From the NCBI GenBank assembly GCA_902783445.1, contig CACZQX010000015.1:1-9450 (forward strand): a stretch of DNA of 9,450 nucleotides. The letters are read 5' to 3'. The notes under the pieces were generated by a model that was given only the letters and a program-made list of their open reading frames with translations, was not told the DNA's origin and did not search any database. This DNA comes from an uncultured Lachnospiraceae bacterium. Lineage in GTDB: Bacteria > Bacillota > Clostridia > Lachnospirales > Lachnospiraceae. Every line of letters begins with the position of its first letter. The stretch's first letter is position 1. The translations under genes and the position numbers were made by a program. Of this stretch, positions 1-6,234 are shown one piece after another.

Positions 1-1919
1 CTTCCAAGGCTTGTATTTCCTGCAGTTAATGTATAACTGCTGCCGCTTTCTATATCAGCTCCCGCTACGATAATAAGCGAACCGCCGTTTACGGATGTAA
101 AGCTTGCAACTTCGTTTCCGCTTGAATCTTTAACCGTAATAACGCTGCCTGCACTAATCTTGCTGCCGGAATATGTAATAACGCCTACGCCGGAGCCGCA
201 TACGCTTCCTTCGCCCATCATCATTCCCTGTCCGCTTGATGCAAGTAAAAGTCCGCCTTTAACCGTACATGATGTTTCAAAGTCGATAGCTGAGTTATCG
301 TTATTTTCAGGTCCGCTTACGGTAATCAATCCACCGTTAATAACAATGCTTCCGTTGGAATCCAGTCCGTCACCGGTAGATTCTACGTTTATAACACCGC
401 CGTTTATTTCAAGGACTCCGTTTGTAACATTAAAGTTACCCGCACCCGCTCTGTTTGTTGTTGATGACTGATCGGCACCGCCGGAGATATTAAAGCCGTC
501 ATCGCTTGTAACTGTGGAAATTGTTCCGTCATTAACCGTAATATTTGATGCTTCGATGCCTTCGTAAGCTTTTGTAATGTTAATTGTTCCCGCATTTATT
601 GTAATGTCGCCGTCAGCATGCATTCCGTCATCACCGGAAGCAATTTCGAATGTGCCTCCGCTTATGCTAAGATTGCCGTTTGTATGGATTGCATCATCCG
701 ATGTATCAAATGTAAATGTGCCGCCCGAAATATTAATCGAATTACCGGCTTTGATGCCTTTTGCACTTGTTGTATCCGTAGTTTGAGCAGTTATTGTCGT
801 TGTTTCATTCGCCGTAACTTCACTTACTTCATTTGCTTCAAGAGTAGCTGTTTCCGACGTGGTTGTTACATCATTTGCGGAGTTAAAGTTTTCCGGTCTT
901 TGCATCTGTCCGCCCGGCTGATCCTGTCCCTGCATACGGCCGCCGCCCGGGCCGCCTTGGAAGTTTTCACCGGACATATTGCCCCAATCGCCCCAGCTGT
1001 CGGAACTTGTAGAAGCATTTTCACTTCCGCCGCCGCTTGTAATATCAAAGGCGCCGCCTGTAATGTTAAGGTCCGTAATGGCCTGAATAGCATCAAGTGC
1101 CGCATTTACGTAAATTGTACCGCCGCTTATTTCGATATATCCTTTTGTAGCATCGTCTTCGTTACTTGTTCTGATACCGTCACCGCCTGCAACTACATAT
1201 ACGAGGCCGTCTGTGATTGTAACGGAATCTTTTCCTCTTATACCGTCATCGATAGATTTTATGTAAACTTCTCCCGAGCTTACTTCCAAATCGTCTTTGC
1301 TCATAATGCCCTTGTTATAATTGCCCGTTACATAAATCGCGCCTTCGCCTTCAAGTTCCAAATCGTCCATACTGTAGATTGCCGCCGATGGAGCGTCCGT
1401 GTCGGCCTCATCCACATTGTATGTTTCGCCGTCTTCTACTATGTTTACCGAATCCGTTGCCGAAATAATATGTGTCTTTTTAGGACTTGAAACTACATAA
1501 ATCGCTGCATTGTCGTCATTTGTAATCTTGGCACCGTTTAAGATGATTTCAACTTTTGATTCGTCAGCAGTATCAACTACAATCTGACCGTCATCAAGTG
1601 TACCCGTAAAGAGATAGCTTCCGGCTTTTGTAATGGTAATTGTACTGCCATCTATTGTAACGCCGTCCGCATTATCCACACTTGCACTATCTCCCGACAA
1701 AGTTATTGTTGCATCCACATTTCCGTTATATGTTCCCACAACCGGCTCTGTCGGAAATTCAATATCATCTTCTATATCTATACTTGTGTAACTTGTATCC
1801 GCCTGTGTGCTTGTGCTTGACGAATTTGAATTATTACATGCCGCAAGAGACATCATCATCGCCAGCGCAAGTGCAAGCACAAGAAAGATTTTTAATTTAT
1901 TCTTAAATATTTTTCTCAT
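1..1919 (-). CDS. Secreted lipoprotein with Cthe_2159-like carbohydrate-binding beta-helix domain (C-terminus cut by window edge)
   Basis: The reading frame starts at ATG 1919-1917 and stays open to the left edge: 639 codons with no stop. AAAGGA at 1933-1928 is a well-placed ribosome binding site. Residues 1-28 form a lipoprotein signal: basic start (MRKIFKNKLK), hydrophobic core, lipobox LAAC with Cys28. A Ser/Thr-rich stretch (30-46) follows, then a beta-rich N-terminal part, then coils of about 22 residues carrying xGG(T/V) and DDG(I/M) motifs (about 224-292 and 395-535). A Gly/Gln/Met linker (about 301-380) interrupts them. The C-terminal part (about 578-639) resembles the end of Cthe_2159/DUF4353 proteins, so probably only a short tail is missing. 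The Clostridium thermocellum member is reported to bind polygalacturonate and cellulose. Binding of plant cell wall glycans at the cell surface is therefore likely but inferred; no catalytic motif was recognised. Mature Cys besides Cys28 are only Cys551 and Cys574. It is separated from the glycosidase operon by 168 bases. Confidence 0.85.
   Translation of the reverse strand, partial: MRKIFKNKLKIFLVLALALAMMMSLAACNNSNSSSTSTQADTSYTSIDIEDDIEFPTEPVVGTYNGNVDATITLSGDSASVDNADGVTIDGSTITITKAGSYLFTGTLDDGQIVVDTADESKVEIILNGAKITNDDNAAIYVVSSPKKTHIISATDSVNIVEDGETYNVDEADTDAPSAAIYSMDDLELEGEGAIYVTGNYNKGIMSKDDLEVSSGEVYIKSIDDGIRGKDSVTITDGLVYVVAGGDGIRTSNEDDATKGYIEISGGTIYVNAALDAIQAITDLNITGGAFDITSGGGSENASTSSDSWGDWGNMSGENFQGGPGGGRMQGQDQPGGQMQRPENFNSANDVTTTSETATLEANEVSEVTANETTTITAQTTDTTSAKGIKAGNSINISGGTFTFDTSDDAIHTNGNLSISGGTFEIASGDDGMHADGDITINAGTINITKAYEGIEASNITVNDGTISTVTSDDGFNISGGADQSSTTNRAGAGNFNVTNGVLEINGGVINVESTGDGLDSNGSIVINGGLITVSGPENNDNSAIDFETSCTVKGGLLLASSGQGMMMGEGSVCGSGVGVITYSGSKISAGSVITVKDSSGNEVASFTSVNGGSLIIVAGADIESGSSYTLTAGNTSLG
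315..1382 (-). repeat. Protein-level tandem repeats of about 22 residues (beta-helix coils)
   Basis: Two motifs recur in the translated lipoprotein. The first is Ile/Val-x-x-Gly, with the hydrophobic residue at 264, 286, 397, 419, 441, 462, 505 and 527. The steps are 22, 22, 22, 21, 43 (two coils) and 22. The second is D-D-G-I/M-like, ending at residues 227, 249, 278, 411, 433, 455, 476 and 519. In the second block the two motifs run in the same phase. The regular 22-residue spacing is what a right-handed parallel beta-helix would show. The repeats are degenerate at DNA level and are not a DNA tandem array. The stretch between the two blocks (780-1019) is the non-repetitive linker. Confidence 0.65.
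780..1019 (-). other. Low-complexity Gly/Gln/Met/Pro and Thr/Ser/Glu linker inside the lipoprotein
   Basis: Residues about 301-380 of the lipoprotein lack the beta-helix repeat pattern. Residues 309-345 are rich in Trp, Gly, Gln, Met and Pro (for example GGPGGGRMQGQDQPGGQMQ at 322-340), and residues 350-384 are rich in Thr, Glu and Ala. The DNA here is visibly more GC-rich around 905-960 than its surroundings. This is most simply a flexible surface-exposed insertion between two repeat blocks. Similar Gly/Gln/Met/Pro inserts occur in relatives of this protein family. Confidence 0.6.
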
Positions 1920-1942
1920 AGCCATTATCCTTTCATTTAATA

Positions 1943-1970
1943 AATATCACATTAAGTTTCTTTTTTTCAA
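1943..1970 (-). promoter_or_regulatory. Possible sigma-A promoter for the lipoprotein gene
   Basis: Read on the minus strand, TTGAAA (1970-1965) is followed after 16 bases by GATATT (1948-1943), preceded by TGT as in an extended -10. The predicted start near 1936 would leave a very short leader with the ribosome binding site almost at its 5' end. The -10 matches the consensus at only 4 of 6 bases, so this is a weak call in AT-rich DNA. A competing site lies further upstream at 2033-2038. Confidence 0.3.
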
Positions 1971-1985
1971 AATAATCTATATAAA

Positions 1986-2021
1986 GATAAAGCATATCAT
2001 AATTAAATGATACGCTTTATC
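1986..2021 (-). terminator. Stem-loop after the glycosidase operon, probable rho-independent terminator
   Basis: On the minus strand GATAAAGCGTATCAT is followed by the loop TTAATT and then ATGATATGCTTTATC, giving a 15-base-pair stem with one G·U pair. It is followed by TTTATATAG. The stop codon of the family 2 gene lies about 67 bases upstream, which suits termination of the four-gene operon. The same stem on the plus strand would contain an A·C mismatch, which favours function on the minus strand. The stem is AT-rich and the T-tract is short and interrupted, so termination may be partial. No better terminator was seen in this gap. Confidence 0.5.
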
Positions 2022-2032
2022 GTTAGACCTAT

Positions 2033-2038
2033 ATTATA
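2033..2038 (-). promoter_or_regulatory. Perfect TATAAT hexamer, possible alternative -10 of the lipoprotein gene
   Basis: The minus strand reads TATAAT exactly at 2038-2033, in the gap between the family 2 gene and the lipoprotein gene. The best -35-like hexamer at usable spacing is poor (TTCATT, 18 bases upstream), and a better one (TTGTCT, 2067-2062) sits 23 bases away, which is too far. If used, transcription would begin near 2026, and the hairpin at 1986-2021 would lie in a leader of about 107 bases. It may equally be a chance match in AT-rich DNA. Confidence 0.2.
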
Positions 2039-2087
2039 TTTTAAATGTGATAACTAAATGAAGACAATCTAAAGATTAAGAGAAAAA

Positions 2088-4484
2088 CTAAATAGTAATT
2101 GTTATTTCTTCATTATCCGATTTAATCTTAATAACTGCTTTATCCTTTTCATCCTTCTTCCTTATTATCAGCTGCCCTCTTCCCAAATACAAATCCGTTT
2201 CGTCTCCGATATAATTATAGTTCGGAGCATAATTTGCCGATCCCACTCTGTATTCAAGGGCGCCTTCAACAGTTAATTTGATTTTAACGTGGCTGAATGT
2301 ATCAATCACTCCATCTTCGTCGGAATTTATAATATCAATGTAGCTTAAATTTCCCTTTGTATATGAAAGATTTGCCTTTAAGCTGCTTTCTTTGGCCGTC
2401 TTAAGCAGGCTTTCGCCTATTATTTTGCCGTTTTCGTAAGAAATGACTTTTAAAGTTCCCGGATTGTAAATGCAATCAAATCTTGCTATACAGTCCTTTA
2501 GCTTTTCTCTTCCAAGACTTTTATCATTTACAAAAAGTTCTGCCTCATCGCCTGCCGAATAAACTTCAACAACAATCGGCTTTCCTTCCATATCCGGATA
2601 TGTCCAACTTTCGATGGAATCGGAAATAATCCAAGGAGTTGTAAAGGCTTTTTGTCCGTACCTGTAAGGATTTTGCGTAACTATATAAGGATTTTTCCTA
2701 AAGCCGTAAGCAATTTCTCTAAAATAAGAAGCAGGTCTTCTAAAGCCCGTAATGTCAAAGTCCCCTACGTAAGCCAGCTGTACCGGATAGGAAGATGCAA
2801 ATCCTCCCTCACCCGGCTTGTAACCGGTCACCCCAACGCCGGCTTCCCCGATATAGTCCCAACCTGTCCAGGTAAAATCTCCTATAACATTAGGCAAGTT
2901 ACTTATCAGCTTCCATTCTTTTGCAATAGCCGGCGGATAGGTTTCGCTTCCAACAATTATTCTGTCGGGATGGTTTTTTAAATCATTTTCATAGCGAGGA
3001 GCCATATAGTTATATCCCGCAATATCCGTAAATGCACAAGCTTTGTCCAAACGATCCGAAATTTCTTTATGATTGACAACCTCTCCCATATGTTTATCAA
3101 GAAGCGTCATAAAATCGTTAACATTTCCGCTTGTATCGCCTTGGGTATGAATATCTGCCATAATCTTTCCGATGCAATCACCGGCGGCAAAAACTCCGTT
3201 TATACTTGCAAGGGTAAATCTACTGTCATCAAGACTCTTTATATAATCCGATATTTCCTTGCAAAGTTTTGCACCTTTGTCATTTCCGATTTCAGGTATC
3301 TCATTCCCCACGGAATACATAATAACGCTTGGATGTGGGCGGTCTTTTTTTACCATAGCTTCCACATCAAAACGCCATGAACTATCAAAATTTATGGCAT
3401 AATCATTTTCGTTTTTGCATCTGCTCCACATGTCAAAGGCCTCATCCATAACATAGACTCCCAGCTCGTCGCAAGCCCTTAAAAGAGCCGGTGATGCGGG
3501 ATTATGTGCGGATCTTATGGCATTAAAGCCAGCCTTTTTCATCTTTTCTATTTTTCTGTATTCCGCTTCATATAAGCTTGCCGCACCCAAAAGTCCGTTA
3601 TCGTGGTGAATGCAAGCACCTCTTAATTTGATGCTTTTTGAGTTAACGCTAAGTCCTTTTTTTCTGTCAAGGCCAAGGACTCTTATACCGAATCTGCACT
3701 CATCAGTATCCAAAACTTCTTCTTTATCGATTATGGAATGCTTAATCGTGTACAAATACGGATCTTCATCGCTCCAAAGCTTCGGATTGTCTATTGTAAT
3801 CTTATATGAGCAAACTTCCTTTTCTCCGGCGAACAGACATAAAGGTCTTTTACCCACGTAAACAAGCTTTCCTTCCATGTCAAAAACTTGACTTTGAAGA
3901 ACCAAATTTTTCCTTTGAGGAAGCCTATTTTTTATGCTTGCATTAAGATTTAAAAGGGCATAATCATTATCCGCATGGTCTGTAGTTACAAAGTTGCTGC
4001 CGTATTCTATAAAAGTCCCGGAGGATTTTAGCAAATATACATCTCTGTAAATGCCCGATCCCGAATACCATCTGGAATTTGGCATACCTGCGTTATGTAC
4101 GCTTACTCTTATTTCGTTATCTTCGCCGAAATTCAAATAGTCGTTAAGTTCAACGCAAAAAGCAGTATATCCGTAGATACACTGTTTTGCCGCTTGACCG
4201 TTAATATAAACGGTGCTTTTTTCGTAAACGCCCTCAAACAAGAGCATAAAAGTTTTATCAATATCCTCTTTTTCAACACGGAAGTTTTTTAAATAAGTAT
4301 AAGTTCCCCCGTCTCTGAAGCCCGTATTATTGCCATTTAAGCTGTTTTCGCATTTTTCTTTAATTAACATTGCGTCATGAGGCAATGTCACATCCATTGC
4401 ATCTTCCGGCACAGACCATACCAATGCGAAAGAATCCTTTTCTTCCCAAAATTTCCAATTGTCATTAAAAAGAGTTTTTAACAT
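2088..4484 (-). CDS. Glycoside hydrolase family 2 enzyme, beta-galactosidase-like, cytoplasmic
   Basis: A complete 798-residue retaining glycosidase, ATG 4484-4482 to TAG 2090-2088. The order is a sugar-binding jelly roll (about 1-155, with RWYSGSGIYRDVYL at 138-151), an immunoglobulin-like domain (about 160-270), a TIM barrel (about 275-600), and C-terminal beta-sandwich domains (about 605-798, the first resembling DUF4982). RGACIHHDNG (288-297) and IRSAHNPASP (323-332) are family signatures. The acid/base is Glu395 in SVGNE (391-395), and the nucleophile is Glu514 in VGSE (511-514). TWTGWDY (538-544) is typical of beta-galactosidase-like members. No NxK motif, which marks beta-glucuronidases, was seen after the nucleophile. 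There is no signal peptide, so it acts in the cytoplasm. It is the last gene of the operon, 9 bases after the family 3 gene. The exact sugar specificity cannot be read from the sequence; beta-galactoside hydrolysis is the best guess. Confidence 0.92.
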   Translation of the reverse strand: MLKTLFNDNWKFWEEKDSFALVWSVPEDAMDVTLPHDAMLIKEKCENSLNGNNTGFRDGGTYTYLKNFRVEKEDIDKTFMLLFEGVYEKSTVYINGQAAKQCIYGYTAFCVELNDYLNFGEDNEIRVSVHNAGMPNSRWYSGSGIYRDVYLLKSSGTFIEYGSNFVTTDHADNDYALLNLNASIKNRLPQRKNLVLQSQVFDMEGKLVYVGKRPLCLFAGEKEVCSYKITIDNPKLWSDEDPYLYTIKHSIIDKEEVLDTDECRFGIRVLGLDRKKGLSVNSKSIKLRGACIHHDNGLLGAASLYEAEYRKIEKMKKAGFNAIRSAHNPASPALLRACDELGVYVMDEAFDMWSRCKNENDYAINFDSSWRFDVEAMVKKDRPHPSVIMYSVGNEIPEIGNDKGAKLCKEISDYIKSLDDSRFTLASINGVFAAGDCIGKIMADIHTQGDTSGNVNDFMTLLDKHMGEVVNHKEISDRLDKACAFTDIAGYNYMAPRYENDLKNHPDRIIVGSETYPPAIAKEWKLISNLPNVIGDFTWTGWDYIGEAGVGVTGYKPGEGGFASSYPVQLAYVGDFDITGFRRPASYFREIAYGFRKNPYIVTQNPYRYGQKAFTTPWIISDSIESWTYPDMEGKPIVVEVYSAGDEAELFVNDKSLGREKLKDCIARFDCIYNPGTLKVISYENGKIIGESLLKTAKESSLKANLSYTKGNLSYIDIINSDEDGVIDTFSHVKIKLTVEGALEYRVGSANYAPNYNYIGDETDLYLGRGQLIIRKKDEKDKAVIKIKSDNEEITITI

Positions 4485-4496
4485 GCTGTCTCCTTA
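4485..4496 (-). promoter_or_regulatory. Ribosome binding site overlapping the upstream stop codon (family 3 / family 2 junction)
   Basis: On the minus strand the junction reads TAAGGAGACAGC then ATG. The stop codon TAA of the family 3 gene (4496-4494) shares its two A bases with the AAGGAG ribosome binding site, which sits 5 bases before the ATG of the family 2 gene. Ribosomes ending the first gene finish on the start signal of the second, so translational coupling is likely. The site also supports ATG 4484 as the start. Confidence 0.8.
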
Positions 4497-6209
4497 CTGC
4501 TTAGTATCCCATTTTCCGCAAAATGGATCGATAGGGCTTGTTCCTTTAAATTCGGATTTTCCCATTATTTTTTCAACGATTGCATCTATAACATACTCGG
4601 AATTGCAATATCCGTTTATATAAGTCTTTACCATCGGCGCATCAAGAAGATGATATGGATTTCCCACACTTATAAACATTGTGGGAACCTCGCAAACGAA
4701 CCAAGGCATATTGTTGCCCAGGCCGAATACGGTATGCCAATTAAGTCTTGACACCGTTTTGTTTGATGCGGTTTCTATGTTGCCTATATAAATAACCAAA
4801 TCGTATTTTTCCTTAAATTGACCGATATTGTCAAAGGCTATGCCTTTTTCCGTCAAAACTTCCTTCTCATAGATTATCACATCAAATCCTTCTTTTTCAA
4901 GCAAGACTTTAAATGAAGCACATACTCTGTCATTTGATGGGAAGTCTCCCATTATTTCAAGAAGAACGCGTTTTGTCTTTGAAGGACTTATAGGCAAAAG
5001 ATTTTGCGTATCCTTAACCAAAGTTACGCCTTCGTCGGCGCAGGCTTTTGCCATCTTAACAAAGTCGGGATTTCTTAGGATTTTAAGGCCCGCTTCATCT
5101 TTAATGAGTCTGCCCTCTGCCTTGTCTTTATGTAAACCAAGCGATGCCTTTGTTGCAAGAATTCTTTTAACCGCTTCATCCAGACGCTTGCTTGAAAGCA
5201 GCCCACTCTCAACGCCTTTTCTCATAAAGGCGAAGTCTTCATCGCTATCCTTTGTAAATAAAATCATATCACAACCGTTTTCGATTGCCAAAGGAATGGC
5301 TTTTTCTCTTTCCATGGCGCATCCAAAGCCCACCATAGGCGTTGCATCCGTTGTAATAAGACCGTTAAATCCAAGCTTTTGTCTTATAAGCTTCTGTAAA
5401 ATATTTTTAGATAAGGATGCCGGAATAACCTTCACTTCATCCGCTTTTATGCCTTCTTTTTCGTTGTAATAATCTTCATAAGCAGGCAATGCAATATGAC
5501 CTACCATTAAAGTCTTTGCACCGTCTTCCATTAATTTTTTGTAAACATATCCGAATGATTTATCCCATTCCTCGGTTGACAAAGAATTGACGCTTGTTAA
5601 GAGGTGGTGATCTCTCTCGTCAATTCCGTCTCCCGGGAAATGCTTGATGCATGCCGCAACGTTTTCTTCATCCGCTGCTTTAAGGTATGCACCTGCCATG
5701 GCGCGCACTTTTTTGGGGTCATCCCCGAAGGTGCGCACATTTGTGATAGGATTGTGGAAATTCCTGTCAATATCGACAATAGGAGCAAAAGACCAGTTAA
5801 CTCCCACTGCCTTTCCCTCAGTGCAAGATACTTTACCAAGCTCATAAGCTTTGTTTGTATCGTTTGTCGCAGAAATCAACATTTGTCTGCCGTAATATGT
5901 TCCTTCGAGAGCTGAGCCTACACCACCCATCTCTAAATTGGAGGCAGTTAATAAAGGTATCTTTGAATACTCTTGCAGACAGTTGTGTGCACCAAGAATT
6001 TCCGCGGCCTTTCCTTCTCTGAAAAGGACGCCGCCTATATGTTTCGTTTCAACAAGTTCTTTTAAAACATTTTCATCCGTTGAAAATTCAATAGGGCAAA
6101 AAAGCTGCCCTATTTTTTCTTCCATATCCATAGACTCGAAAGTCTCTTCAAGCCAAAGAATATCTTCATCATCCAGATAAAATGGTTTAGCTTTGTAATC
6201 AATCATCAT
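4494..6209 (-). CDS. Glycoside hydrolase family 3 enzyme, NagZ-like (beta-glucosidase or beta-N-acetylglucosaminidase type), cytoplasmic
   Basis: A complete 571-residue family 3 enzyme. Residues about 15-355 form the catalytic TIM barrel, and about 385-550 form a second alpha/beta domain (GVTLVKD at 394-400, LVIYIGN at 471-477). KHFPGDG (189-195) followed by DHH (200-202) is the NagZ-subfamily signature, in which an Asp-x-His pair (Asp200, His202) supplies the acid/base. The nucleophile is Asp288 in GLITTDATPM (283-292). Family 3 members with this Asp/His pair act on beta-N-acetylglucosaminides or beta-glucosides, and some are phosphorylases. No signal peptide is present. The gene begins with two ATG codons in a row: AAAGAGGA lies 5 bases from the first (6209) and 8 from the second (6206), so the true start is uncertain by one residue. 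The gap to the rhamnosidase stop is 25 bases. A role in removing the beta-linked sugar exposed after rhamnose removal is inferred. Confidence 0.92.
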   Translation of the reverse strand: MMIDYKAKPFYLDDEDILWLEETFESMDMEEKIGQLFCPIEFSTDENVLKELVETKHIGGVLFREGKAAEILGAHNCLQEYSKIPLLTASNLEMGGVGSALEGTYYGRQMLISATNDTNKAYELGKVSCTEGKAVGVNWSFAPIVDIDRNFHNPITNVRTFGDDPKKVRAMAGAYLKAADEENVAACIKHFPGDGIDERDHHLLTSVNSLSTEEWDKSFGYVYKKLMEDGAKTLMVGHIALPAYEDYYNEKEGIKADEVKVIPASLSKNILQKLIRQKLGFNGLITTDATPMVGFGCAMEREKAIPLAIENGCDMILFTKDSDEDFAFMRKGVESGLLSSKRLDEAVKRILATKASLGLHKDKAEGRLIKDEAGLKILRNPDFVKMAKACADEGVTLVKDTQNLLPISPSKTKRVLLEIMGDFPSNDRVCASFKVLLEKEGFDVIIYEKEVLTEKGIAFDNIGQFKEKYDLVIYIGNIETASNKTVSRLNWHTVFGLGNNMPWFVCEVPTMFISVGNPYHLLDAPMVKTYINGYCNSEYVIDAIVEKIMGKSEFKGTSPIDPFCGKWDTKQ

Positions 6210-6234
6210 GCTTTCCTCTTTTACTACATTTAAA

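Noticed and set aside
866..1105. A minus-strand 79-residue open reading frame
   Set aside because: It is an out-of-frame reading of the lipoprotein gene on the same strand, with no ribosome binding site and no recognisable features.
618..1490. A 290-residue plus-strand open reading frame rich in Cys, Ile, Phe and Arg
   Set aside because: It lies wholly antisense to the lipoprotein gene, which has a signal peptide, a good ribosome binding site and regular repeats. The long frame is a by-product of the repeated Gly/Asp/Thr codons opposite it; its composition is unlike a real protein and it has no start context.
3344..3356. A run of A bases in the family 2 gene as a frameshift or slippage site
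   Set aside because: The frame is intact on both sides and the conserved HPSVIMYSVGNE motif follows directly, so there is no sign of a break or programmed shift.
5597..5915. Overlapping open reading frames on both strands inside the family 3 gene
   Set aside because: They overlap the catalytic barrel of a clear family 3 enzyme, including the KHFPGDG region, and have no independent coding evidence.
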